From Campylobacterota bacterium (GTDB lineage: Bacteria; Babelota; Babeliae; Babelales; RVW-14), in contig JACKCO010000003.1 in NCBI GenBank assembly GCA_020633995.1, positions 62,001 through 126,000 on the forward strand: 64,000 nt of DNA. Direction: 5' to 3'. The notes beneath the pieces were generated by a model. The model saw only the letters and a list, made by a program, of their open reading frames with translations, was not told the DNA's origin and ran no database searches. Shown piece by piece: positions 51,994-60,257 of this stretch; the first letter of the stretch is position 1; every line of letters begins with the position of its first letter. A program made the position numbers and the translations under genes.

Positions 51994-53796
51994 ATGAAAA
52001 ATGCATTAACATTTTCGCATAGATCTGTACGGCTGCTGCTTGCATTACTTGCAATTATTGGTTTTGCACAAGCTAACGCGGCAACGGTCAAGTTTGGCGA
52101 TACCATTCGCCTGACAGCTGATGTGAATGGCCAGGATTTTCAGCTCCATTCATGGGGAAAAAATTTTTCTCATGAAAAGACTTCCGGGCAACAACAGGTG
52201 AGCGCATGGAAAGCGCAAGATGATAACGACTGGTTTATCGTGATGCCAGAACACGGCCGCTCAGACGATTATAAAAAAGGTGAAGCAGTCAAAGCTGGTG
52301 ATACACTCAGACTCAGACACAAGGAAACAGGCAAAGAACTTCACTCTCATGACATAAACGTCTATGGGCACCCTGCTCCAAACAACGAAGGACAAGAAGT
52401 AACCTGCTACGACCCAGACGATGCAAATGATAATTGGGTTCTTGTCATTCGTGGCAAATCTGACGGAGAATGGGAAACCGATGACAGTGTCAACTTCAAA
52501 CACAAGGCAACTAAAAAAAGCGTCTTTTTAAACATTCCAGGCTCAACATTTGACGTCCGCAAAGGAACCGATGCACCAGGACAAGATTTTCAAAATGTTG
52601 TCAGTGCAAAAGAAGAAGACACCCCTTCTCAATGGTTTTACGTCAAAGACATTCAAGAAGTAGCCTCAGCTGAGCAAAAAGAGAACAAGAAAGAAGAAGC
52701 AAAAGAAGAGTCCAAAAAAGAAGATAAAGAGGACGATGACCAACTCGACATGGAGTTTTTTGCTCTGACCAAAAATGTAATGGCAAAGCAACGTCTTAAA
52801 AATACGCAACAAAAACACACCATCAACTATGGTGACATCATCGAACTTAACCACGTCTATGGTAACGTTCAAATCCACGCCAACAACGCATTTAAGTACA
52901 ACAACGAAGGCGGTTCTGGCCAGGTACAAGTCCAGGGCTGGACAGCTCCAGGCCAAGAAGAAAACTTCTTCATCGTCAAAGGCGCAGATGGTCAAGATGA
53001 TAAAGAAGGTCCCGTCAAGAGCGGTGACATTATCCGCCTTGAACACAAAGTTTCTAAAATGAATCTCCACTCACATGCTTCACACCAAAGCCCTAATGGC
53101 TTCGGTTATGAAATTACGCTGTTTGGCAGCAACGGAAAAGGTGACAGTAATGACAACTGGGTTCTGATGGTAATGGACGATGACCAGTTTGGTAATCCTG
53201 CCAAATCAGACACCGAATGGACAACACGTGACAGTGTCAACCTTTATCACCACAACTCGAGTGACAATAAATCTGTGGGTAATGTTTCAGGCAAGCGATT
53301 CTTGACCTGGGGTGGACCAAAACAAATGTTTGATGTTTGGACTACCAACGACAAAAATAGCCCAAAACGCCATGACCAATTTGAGCTTGCTGGTACAGAG
53401 CATGAAAGTCATTGGTTTGTAAGCGCATTCCACAAAGACACCCCCAAAGAAAAAGAAATGGCTATCGCAACCGAGCCACCTAAAACAGTAACTGCAGACA
53501 AAGAAGATGTGAAAAAACAAGAAGAAGGTGACAAAGACAAAGATAAAGAAGACGAAGAAGAGGAAGTAGTCGCTGACGCACGAAGCGTAAGAACTCGCAG
53601 AACACGAACGGCTCGTACACGCGGTACAAGAGGTACAACTCGTCGGTCAAGAACATCACGTCCAGAACGCGGAGCACGAGGAACTCGAACCACAAGAACA
53701 AGAGCTACACGCAGCACACGAACAAGCCGTGGCCGTGAACGTGCAGGACGTAGAACAACTCGTACTTCACGCCGCAGTGCGCGTTACGAAGGATAA
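51994..53796 (+). CDS. Secreted two-MIR protein with acidic block and Arg-rich tail
   Basis: 600 residues. Signal peptide about 1-29 (GFAQANA). MIR 1 at 31-225 (FGDTIRLTAD, KAGDTLRLRHKETGKELHSH); a Lys/Glu linker (225-250); MIR 2 at 273-486 (YGDIIELNHVYGNVQIHA, KSGDIIRLEHKVSKMNLHSH, ESHWFVSAFHKD). An acidic Lys/Glu/Asp block (about 490-530) meets an Arg/Thr tail (530-600, TRRTRTARTRGTRG). The second MIR and tail are nearly identical at DNA level to those of the gene at 53852, so one is a recent copy or they are homogenised by gene conversion. AGGAGAGAG precedes ATG 51994. Confidence 0.9.
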   Translation: MKNALTFSHRSVRLLLALLAIIGFAQANAATVKFGDTIRLTADVNGQDFQLHSWGKNFSHEKTSGQQQVSAWKAQDDNDWFIVMPEHGRSDDYKKGEAVKAGDTLRLRHKETGKELHSHDINVYGHPAPNNEGQEVTCYDPDDANDNWVLVIRGKSDGEWETDDSVNFKHKATKKSVFLNIPGSTFDVRKGTDAPGQDFQNVVSAKEEDTPSQWFYVKDIQEVASAEQKENKKEEAKEESKKEDKEDDDQLDMEFFALTKNVMAKQRLKNTQQKHTINYGDIIELNHVYGNVQIHANNAFKYNNEGGSGQVQVQGWTAPGQEENFFIVKGADGQDDKEGPVKSGDIIRLEHKVSKMNLHSHASHQSPNGFGYEITLFGSNGKGDSNDNWVLMVMDDDQFGNPAKSDTEWTTRDSVNLYHHNSSDNKSVGNVSGKRFLTWGGPKQMFDVWTTNDKNSPKRHDQFELAGTEHESHWFVSAFHKDTPKEKEMAIATEPPKTVTADKEDVKKQEEGDKDKDKEDEEEEVVADARSVRTRRTRTARTRGTRGTTRRSRTSRPERGARGTRTTRTRATRSTRTSRGRERAGRRTTRTSRRSARYEG

Positions 53797-53802
53797 ATAA
53801 AG

Positions 53803-53821
53803 AGGGGAGCAATGCTCCCCT
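53803..53821 (+). terminator. Palindromic hairpin inside the operon
   Basis: AGGGGAGC (53803-53810) and GCTCCCCT (53814-53821) just after the stop at 53796, with TT next but no long T-run. It may only attenuate, since the next gene begins 30 bases later and has no clear promoter. Confidence 0.5.
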
Positions 53822-53851
53822 TCTATAACAAAAAACCAGGGGGATTTGATA

Positions 53852-55660
53852 ATGAACGGTTCACTTTTTAAACGCTATTTAGCGAGCACGCTTATCCTGA
53901 TGGGACTTGCATGTTCATCAGTAAACGCAGCTAACTTTAAAGTAGTTCACGCGTGGTATGGCTTTGATGGCAATGAAACCATCGACGTCACAACAAAACT
54001 TGCTGAGCAGCTCAACAAAGATGGCTACTTAAGCTTTCCTGCGGATATGAACAAATATTATGGCAAGGACCCGATTCCAAACAAAGTAAAAGTAACCGCC
54101 TATCATCTCCAGACTGAAGCTGGTCACAATTTTCACTTCAGAACCCCTGAATGGGCAGATTCTCACCTTGCAAACATTGTTTCAAATGTTTCTGGCAAAT
54201 CGCTCAATCGAGAAAAAGATCCTAAAGATAGAAAACTTCCTTCAGGCTTTCCAGACATTATGCCTCCTGCAGAAATGGAAGCTGTACATGCATGGTACGG
54301 GAATGAAACCAATGTCGTTATCGACAAAATAAAAGAAAATATAAAAGAATTTGGCTTCATTTACATGCCTGACATTAAAAAGGCATTCAATGACACCGAC
54401 TCAAGTAGTAAAAAACTTGCCATCCACTTACGACTAAGAAATCACGACGATGTTGGGCAAATACTCGACGTACATCTACGAGCAGACAGTGATAAACCAT
54501 TCATTTTCTATCCGATCAATCCTGCTGAAACAACTATGGCCAAAGAAGAGAAAAAAGACGAACCTAAAAAAGACGTCGAAGAAAAAGTTGTAGAAAAAGC
54601 AACAGAAGATACACAAGCGCTTGACATGGACTATTTCGCGCTAACACACAGCGTTGCATCAAAACAATTGCTAAAAAATACGCAACAAAAACACACCATC
54701 AACTATGGTGACATCATCGAACTTAACCACGTCTATGGTAACGTTCAAATCCACGCCAACAATGCATTTAAGTACAACAACGAAGGCGGTTCTGGCCAGG
54801 TACAGGTCCAGGGCTGGACAGCTCCAGGCCAAGAAGAAAACTTCTTCATCGTCAAGGGCGCAGATGGCCAAGATGATAAAGAAGGTCCCGTCAAGAGCGG
54901 TGACATTATTCGCCTTGAACACAAAATTTCTAAAATGAATCTCCACTCACATGCCTCGCACCAAAGCCCTAACGACATTGGTTATGAAATAACTTTGTTT
55001 GGCAGCGATGGCAAAGGTGACAGCAATGACAACTGGGTTCTGATGGTAATGGATGATGACCAAATCGGTAATCCTGCAAAGTCAGATACCGAGTGGACAA
55101 CTCGCGACAGTATCAATTTTTACCACCACAACACCAGTGACAACAAAGCGGTCAGCACTGTTTCTGGCAAACGCTTTTTAACCTGGGGCGGACCAAATCA
55201 AATGTTTGATGTTTGGACCACCAACGAAAAAACTAGTCCAAAACGCCACGATCAATTTGAACTTGCGCTCACCGGACATGAAAGTCATTGGTTTGTAAGC
55301 GCATTCCACAAAGACACCCCTAAAGAAAAGAAGATGGCAATTGCAACAACACCACCGAAAAAGGTCACCGCTGACAAAGAAGATGTTAAAAAACAGGAAG
55401 AAGGCGACAAAGATAAAGATAAAGAAGACGAAGAAGAAGACACAACCGATGTACAAAGCGTAAGAACTCGCAGAACACGAACGGCTCGTACACGACGTAC
55501 AAGAGGCACAACACGCCAAGCAAGAGCACCACGCACAGAACGCAGCACAAGAGGCGCAAGAACAAGAACCACACGCAGCACACGAGCAAGCCGTGGTCGT
55601 GAACGTGCGGGACGTAGAACAACTCGTACTTCACGCCGCAGCGCACGTTATGAAAAATAA
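53852..55660 (+). CDS. Secreted YG-type module/MIR protein with acidic block and Arg-rich tail
   Basis: 602 residues from the ATG at 53852 (CAGGGGGA upstream); a TTG two codons earlier is less likely. Signal peptide 1-26 (CSSVNA). Residues 28-232 are the module HAWYGFDGNETIDVT...YYGKDPIPNKVKVTAYHL with a second half HAWYGNETNVVIDKIKENI...GFIYMPDIKK, like the genes at 1 and 48496. MIR at 277-490 (YGDIIELNHVYGNVQIHA, ESHWFVSAFHKD). A Lys/Glu/Asp block leads to an Arg/Thr tail (534-602). The simplest architecture containing the YG-type module, useful for defining it. Confidence 0.9.
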   Translation: MNGSLFKRYLASTLILMGLACSSVNAANFKVVHAWYGFDGNETIDVTTKLAEQLNKDGYLSFPADMNKYYGKDPIPNKVKVTAYHLQTEAGHNFHFRTPEWADSHLANIVSNVSGKSLNREKDPKDRKLPSGFPDIMPPAEMEAVHAWYGNETNVVIDKIKENIKEFGFIYMPDIKKAFNDTDSSSKKLAIHLRLRNHDDVGQILDVHLRADSDKPFIFYPINPAETTMAKEEKKDEPKKDVEEKVVEKATEDTQALDMDYFALTHSVASKQLLKNTQQKHTINYGDIIELNHVYGNVQIHANNAFKYNNEGGSGQVQVQGWTAPGQEENFFIVKGADGQDDKEGPVKSGDIIRLEHKISKMNLHSHASHQSPNDIGYEITLFGSDGKGDSNDNWVLMVMDDDQIGNPAKSDTEWTTRDSINFYHHNTSDNKAVSTVSGKRFLTWGGPNQMFDVWTTNEKTSPKRHDQFELALTGHESHWFVSAFHKDTPKEKKMAIATTPPKKVTADKEDVKKQEEGDKDKDKEDEEEDTTDVQSVRTRRTRTARTRRTRGTTRQARAPRTERSTRGARTRTTRSTRASRGRERAGRRTTRTSRRSARYEK

Positions 55661-55681
55661 TAAATAAAAAAGGGGAACGTT

Positions 55682-56752
55682 ATGAACTACTCTCGCTTAA
55701 CAAAAAGCATTGTCCATCTGCTCAGCATGCTGCTGTGCCTGTCAACAGCTGCGCACGCTGCCCTGACGCAGCCGGCAATGCCAGTTATCGCAAGCTATAA
55801 CAAGCAAACTCATCCACAGCAAACCATCAAATATGGCGATGTAATCAATATCCGTCATGCCTACTGCAAGGTGCAACTTGATGGAAGTAGCAAAAAAACA
55901 TTTGATTCTGGCAACCGTGAAGTGTTTGGACTGGACGGCAGCGACAACATGCACTCATTTGTTGTGCATGGCCCACACGGCAGTGCCGCTGACTATCAAA
56001 AAGGTGAGCCAGTCAAGCATGGCCACATTATTCGCCTTGAGCCGTACGATTCTAACGCGTTCTTAACCGCCAATCTTAATGTAAGCAGCCCAGACGAGTT
56101 TGGTCCAGAAGTTTCATGCGCAGCAGGTAGCAGCAAGGCGTGTGACTGGATGGTGTTGATGAGCAAAGACGGTATGGCACACACACCAGCAGCTGCAGGC
56201 AGCGCACTGACAACACACGATAATTTTTCACTCTACCACGTAGCAAGCAGCAAAAATGAAGACTCTAAAACCACCTCTGGAAAAATGTTTTTGACTTGGG
56301 TTCCAAACACCGTCTACCAAACAGGTGATGGAAGCATGGGGCACGTCATCTCAATGGGTGATCAAGAAAGCCATTGGTTTGTAAAATCACTCTACGGCCA
56401 AGATGAAACACCAGACGTTGATGAGCCAGAGGGCCAACAAGTAAGCGTTGCAAAACCAGTTATTTCAGGCGAAGGGCCAGCGATCAGAATAATTGCTGAA
56501 GAAAAAGATCGCGATGCTACACAACCACTTGTTCGTCGTGAACGTCGCCGTCCTGGCAGAACACGAACCATCGAACGTAAATATGGCCGCAAAGGAACTG
56601 GCAGAACACGAGGAGCGCGCTCTGGCGCAGGCATGAGCAGCCGCCGTGACCGTCGAGCAGAACGTGCTACACGTACAAGCACAGCACGCAAAGACAGACG
56701 AACCGAGCAGCGAGCAAAATATCAAGATTATCTTGAAAGCAAAGGTCGTTAA
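55682..56752 (+). CDS. Secreted single-MIR protein with Arg-rich tail
   Basis: 356 residues. Signal peptide 1-26 (CLSTAAHA). One MIR domain at about 45-238: YGDVINIRHAYCKVQLDG, KHGHIIRLEPYDSNAFLTA, SSPDEFGPEVSC and ESHWFVKSLYG. It departs from relatives in lacking the LHSH motif (FLTANL instead). Residues 280-356 are an Arg-rich tail (RRERRRPGRTRTIERKYGR, RRDRRAERATRT) ending with a short less basic stretch (YQDYLESKGR). Last gene of the operon, followed by a strong terminator. GGGGAACG before ATG 55682. Confidence 0.88.
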   Translation: MNYSRLTKSIVHLLSMLLCLSTAAHAALTQPAMPVIASYNKQTHPQQTIKYGDVINIRHAYCKVQLDGSSKKTFDSGNREVFGLDGSDNMHSFVVHGPHGSAADYQKGEPVKHGHIIRLEPYDSNAFLTANLNVSSPDEFGPEVSCAAGSSKACDWMVLMSKDGMAHTPAAAGSALTTHDNFSLYHVASSKNEDSKTTSGKMFLTWVPNTVYQTGDGSMGHVISMGDQESHWFVKSLYGQDETPDVDEPEGQQVSVAKPVISGEGPAIRIIAEEKDRDATQPLVRRERRRPGRTRTIERKYGRKGTGRTRGARSGAGMSSRRDRRAERATRTSTARKDRRTEQRAKYQDYLESKGR

Positions 56753-56773
56753 AGACCGATGCTTTTAGGTTAT

Positions 56774-56803
56774 AAGGCGGGGACCGAAATCCCCGCCTTT
56801 TTT
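56774..56803 (+). terminator. Intrinsic terminator of the second secreted-family operon
   Basis: AAGGCGGGGA (56774-56783), loop of 6, TCCCCGCCTT (56790-56799), then a T-run. Confidence 0.93.
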
Positions 56804-56845
56804 ATTTGCAGAAAAGCCCTCAATACTTGCACCTTTAGGCGTACT

Positions 56846-56880
56846 TGTGCTAATTTAATATTAAGTATTAAATTAGCACA
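56846..56880. promoter_or_regulatory. 15-bp perfect palindrome upstream of the AAA ATPase gene
   Basis: TGTGCTAATTTAATA (56846-56860), 5-nt centre, TATTAAATTAGCACA (56866-56880). It ends 13 bases before the start codon and overlaps the expected promoter/ribosome-site zone. Likely an operator or a 5' hairpin. Confidence 0.75.
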
Positions 56881-56893
56881 GAAAGGTGTAATC

Positions 56894-58099
56894 ATGTTTA
56901 AACGAGACTTAGAAAAAATTCTGTTAGAGTATACAAAATTTCCAGTCGTCGCCATTTTGGGGCCGCGACAATCTGGCAAGACAACACTTGCTCAAGCAAC
57001 ATTTAACAACTACACCTATGTTTCGCTTGAAGACCTCAAAACACGGGAACTCGCGCTTGAAGACCCACAAAATTTTTTGGCCATGCACGAAAACGAGCAT
57101 GGCATCATTATTGATGAGTTTCAAAATGTACCAGACATTCTGTCCCAAATTCAGATTATTGTTGATCAAAAAAAACGCCCTGGCTACTTTGTTTTAACTG
57201 GGTCTCAAAATTTTTTAATGAATCAAGCAATCAGCCAATCTCTTGCTGGACGTGTTGGCATTTTAACATTGCTCCCCCTCTCGCTGCATGAGTTGAATTC
57301 AAATAACCTACTCACACCCGACGTCAATCAAACAATCATTAACGGCTTCTATCCACGAATTTACGACGAATCATTTTCACCTTCACAACTCTACCCTTCA
57401 TACATTCAAACATATGTACAGCGCGATGTTCGCCAGCTTTCACATGTTGGTGATCTCAATGCTTTTATAAAATTTATAAAACTTTGTGCTGGTCGCATTG
57501 GTCAAATTCTCAATATGTCAGAAATAGCAGGCGTATGTGGCATCAGTACACCAACAGCACAACGTTGGCTCTCAATTTTGCAGGCAAGCTACATCATTTT
57601 TCTCTTACAACCCTACTTCAATAATTTTAACAAGCGCCAAACAAGCGCTCCTAAATTATACTTTTTTGATACAGGCATTGCATGCAGCCTCTTGGATATA
57701 ACATCGGCAGATCGCCTTGGCGTTGACCGCCTCTATGGCAATATGTTTGAAAATTTTATTATCGCAGACCTATACAAGCAGTACTACACAGTTGGCAAAC
57801 AACCACCTGTATATTTTTGGCGAGACAAAAACGGCAGGCTTGAGGTTGACTGCATCATCGAAGAAGAAAGAACAATCTTTCCCGTAGAAATAAAATCAGG
57901 CAAAACAATAGCAAGTGACTTTTTTACAAACCTCAAAGAATGGAGCCAACTTGCACAAAAAAATAATCTTGACCTTGGCACAAATTTTATTGTCTATGGA
58001 GGCCAGCAGTCACGCACCTGGGACAACTGGGCAACCATTGGCTACCAAGATGCAGGGGTATTACTTGAAAAATATCTTAAACCAACGTCAAATGAATGA
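56894..58099 (+). CDS. AAA_14/DUF4143-family ATPase
   Basis: 401 residues from the ATG at 56894 (GAAAGG upstream). Walker A GPRQSGKT (23-30); Walker B GIIIDEFQNVPD near 74-86; sensor-like FVLTGSQNFLM. The C-terminal half (from about 190) is a DUF4143 domain: a winged-helix-like segment (MSEIAGVCGISTPTAQRWL) and a nuclease-like fold with FYFWRDKNGRLEVDCII and IFPVEIKSGKT, a PD-(D/E)XK-type pattern (D...E-x-K). This family is common, often mobile and multi-copy, and its role is poorly known. A fragment of its start region is repeated at 60233. It ends just before a palindromic repeat. Confidence 0.9.
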   Translation: MFKRDLEKILLEYTKFPVVAILGPRQSGKTTLAQATFNNYTYVSLEDLKTRELALEDPQNFLAMHENEHGIIIDEFQNVPDILSQIQIIVDQKKRPGYFVLTGSQNFLMNQAISQSLAGRVGILTLLPLSLHELNSNNLLTPDVNQTIINGFYPRIYDESFSPSQLYPSYIQTYVQRDVRQLSHVGDLNAFIKFIKLCAGRIGQILNMSEIAGVCGISTPTAQRWLSILQASYIIFLLQPYFNNFNKRQTSAPKLYFFDTGIACSLLDITSADRLGVDRLYGNMFENFIIADLYKQYYTVGKQPPVYFWRDKNGRLEVDCIIEEERTIFPVEIKSGKTIASDFFTNLKEWSQLAQKNNLDLGTNFIVYGGQQSRTWDNWATIGYQDAGVLLEKYLKPTSNE

Positions 58100-58130
58100 A
58101 AACTGTGTTTTCTTCTCGGGCAAGAAATTT

Positions 58131-58166
58131 AGATCCTCTGGTCAATCCCCTTGTCAAGCAAGAGGG
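58131..58166. repeat. Dispersed palindromic repeat, type A
   Basis: AGATCCTCTGGTCAATCCCC followed by TTGTCAAGCAAGAGGG. Other copies are at 60179, 61024 and 61440; some copies have CCTCTGG/CCAGAGG ends. Confidence 0.9.
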
Positions 58167-58257
58167 CAGGCTTGGTACCGGTATGATGTGTTACATAGCG
58201 TATTTCAAAAAAAATTAGCCAATCATAGCCCTGGTACAAAGTTTATTCGTTTACTCT

Positions 58258-59913
58258 TTAGGATTTGATTTTAGGTAAAGGAGTTGAAAAATTATAACCA
58301 ACCGTTTGTGCCAGCTCTTTATACTCAAGACTTAAGCTAGCGTAATCATTTATCGTAATATACCAGGCACCAAACTCACCGCGTAAAAAGTCTTTTGTTT
58401 GCTGGTCTGCATTTTTTGCAATCGCTGCAAGGTATTTTTCCATATGCCTATTAAGCATGTATCGCGCACATGTTACTGTTTGCTGGCCACTTTTCTCACA
58501 TAACATCTCTTGTGTAACAAGATTATGACGCACAAGCATCTCAATGCCATCTTTGTGTTTGTCATAATTCGCACATAAAAAATAGAGTAAGCTCTTATCA
58601 GCATCCTGACTGCCATCACGCAAGGTCAAACAGCACATTCTGAAATGATCTTTTTGACCTTGCACACCAAGAAGATATGGAATGTGCTGCCAGCCCATTT
58701 CCGAGGTTTCATATTTGAGCAATGCGGCACCGGTAGCAACATCGTCATTTTTTTTGGCAATACCCAATAGCTGCGCAACACGGTCTTTGTAGTTTTCTCG
58801 CTTCTCAGCAGGAATTGTTTTATACGCAAGATCAACAATTTTTTCAACAACTGACGCTTGTCTATTATCCACCGCAATATGACATGCATGAGCTAAATGA
58901 TTTTCCCCATACCGAGTCTCATCATTTTGCACATCCCATAGATTTATGAGGTAGTCAACCAATGGAGCATTACCGTTCTTTGCAGCATACAAAAGTATGT
59001 TTTTTTCCCTCTTAAATTCAGTAAAAAGTAAATCATCATTCACATCAATACATTTTTTAACAACCGCATCTTGGCCAAGGTCAAAAGCATGCTCGAGCAA
59101 TTTTTTGCTCTGCCCTTTTGCTGATAGATCTTTATCTAGGCTGATTTTAAAACGCTCAGCCTGTGCAAGCAAATAATCTAGTTTTTTAGCATCAACGTTT
59201 TGTTGATCGAGCATTTTGTTTAACTCATCCACAACACTATAATCATAATCGCCCGTCACGGTTTGATACCAAGATGCAACGTTTGCCACCAGCAACACGC
59301 CAACACCCAGCAAGTAACGCATGTCAGTGCGATAATCACTCGCCTCACGCAATGCACGTGCGAGCACGTATGCATTTTGCAGCGCAGCACGTGTTTGTGC
59401 GTCAGTTTCTGGGTGAATTGCAAGTGCCTCACACATTGCCACAGCACCTGCCACGCATGAAAGCACGTAGTCTTGCAACTGTGAAGGGCTGGCACATTGT
59501 TGATCTACTAGCTTTTTTTCAAACGTGTGATCCTCTGTTGAGAGTGCATGCAGCCCGTTGGTAAACAGTTGCATCGCATCATAGCCAAACAACAGTCCTT
59601 CTTGAATTTTGTTTGCGTCACGGTCTTGCTCGTACCAGCTGTTGTATGCTTTAACAGCATGGCCTGTCACACGTGCAGCATCACGCACTGCGCAACGTGC
59701 GTACTGTGCTTTGGTTGAACCACTCCCTTTTTGCGCAGTTACAAACAAATCTGCAAATGTTTCCACTCCTGCAAACACACACTGTGCTTTTTCTGCCTTG
59801 GTTGACACTTTCCAGTTGTCACTAACACTTGGCAAGCTCACTTTAGCGTTACTTTGTGTACTCAGCCCAACACTCAGCACAAGAAGTAACGATTTAAAAA
59901 ACATTTTACTCAT
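58258..59913 (-). CDS. Exported ankyrin-like repeat protein
   Basis: 551 residues from the ATG at 59913, chosen for AAAGG upstream and the signal peptide that follows (FFKSLLLVLSVGLSTQSNA). The middle (about 270-380) has ankyrin-like helices (NILLYAAKNGNAPLVDYLI, HACHIAVDNRQASVVEKIV). The C-terminal third (KKNDDVATGAALLKYET, FRMCCLTLRDG, AAIAKNADQQTKDFL) is paralogous to a segment of the protein at 61571. Repeats are degenerate, so function cannot be named; protein binding is inferred. It is flanked by palindromic repeats on both sides. Confidence 0.82.
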   Translation of the reverse strand: MSKMFFKSLLLVLSVGLSTQSNAKVSLPSVSDNWKVSTKAEKAQCVFAGVETFADLFVTAQKGSGSTKAQYARCAVRDAARVTGHAVKAYNSWYEQDRDANKIQEGLLFGYDAMQLFTNGLHALSTEDHTFEKKLVDQQCASPSQLQDYVLSCVAGAVAMCEALAIHPETDAQTRAALQNAYVLARALREASDYRTDMRYLLGVGVLLVANVASWYQTVTGDYDYSVVDELNKMLDQQNVDAKKLDYLLAQAERFKISLDKDLSAKGQSKKLLEHAFDLGQDAVVKKCIDVNDDLLFTEFKREKNILLYAAKNGNAPLVDYLINLWDVQNDETRYGENHLAHACHIAVDNRQASVVEKIVDLAYKTIPAEKRENYKDRVAQLLGIAKKNDDVATGAALLKYETSEMGWQHIPYLLGVQGQKDHFRMCCLTLRDGSQDADKSLLYFLCANYDKHKDGIEMLVRHNLVTQEMLCEKSGQQTVTCARYMLNRHMEKYLAAIAKNADQQTKDFLRGEFGAWYITINDYASLSLEYKELAQTVGYNFSTPLPKIKS

Positions 59914-60032
59914 CAAAAACCTTTCGCTTATAAAAATGGAAAAAATGCCTGCTAACAATATCAAAAAAAAATGTTCTTATAAAATAAATGATTTTCGCTT
60001 AGATTTTTTTGAAAAAATGAAGAACAAGTTCT

Positions 60033-60059
60033 GGATCCCGGCTCGGAGGCCGGGATGAC
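60033..60059. repeat. Dispersed palindromic repeat, type C
   Basis: GGATCCCGGCTCGGAGGCCG then GGATGAC; CCCGGC pairs with GCCGGG. Copies at 61159 and 61292. A related GCCGGGATGACC follows at 60071. Confidence 0.9.
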
Positions 60060-60140
60060 GAGTTGGCGGGGCCGGGATGACCCCCTGGTCAAGCAAGGGG
60101 GCAGGCTCGAAGGTTGCTACGATTAGCAAGTTTGCTTACA

Positions 60141-60213
60141 AAAAAAAATTTGTCATTCCCGACTCTGATCGGGAATCTAGATCCTCTGGTCAATCCCCTT
60201 GTCAAGCCAGAGG
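60141..60213. repeat. Composite palindromic unit (type B plus type A)
   Basis: ATTCCCGA (60155-60162)/TCGGGAAT (60169-60176) fused to a type A element. The whole unit of about 70 bases recurs at 61404-61476, so it moves or is copied as a block. Confidence 0.9.
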
Positions 60214-60232
60214 ACAACCAGTAGAACAGGTC

Positions 60233-60257
60233 GCACAGAAAGGTGTAACCATGTTTA
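60233..60257 (+). pseudogene. Remnant of an AAA_14/DUF4143 gene start
   Basis: 25 bases match 24 of 25 with 56876-56900 (ribosome site and first codons of the ATPase gene), but the frame stops after MFR. The 15-bp palindrome arm is not present. Likely debris of a second ATPase copy broken at this junction. Confidence 0.65.

Noticed and set aside
57915..58268. Open frame overlapping the end of the ATPase gene and a repeat
   Set aside because: Lies mostly in another frame of the ATPase gene and then runs through a palindromic repeat.
59609..60058. + strand open frame opposite the ankyrin-like gene
   Set aside because: Antisense shadow of the signal-peptide region of the 58258-59913 gene, continuing into repeats.
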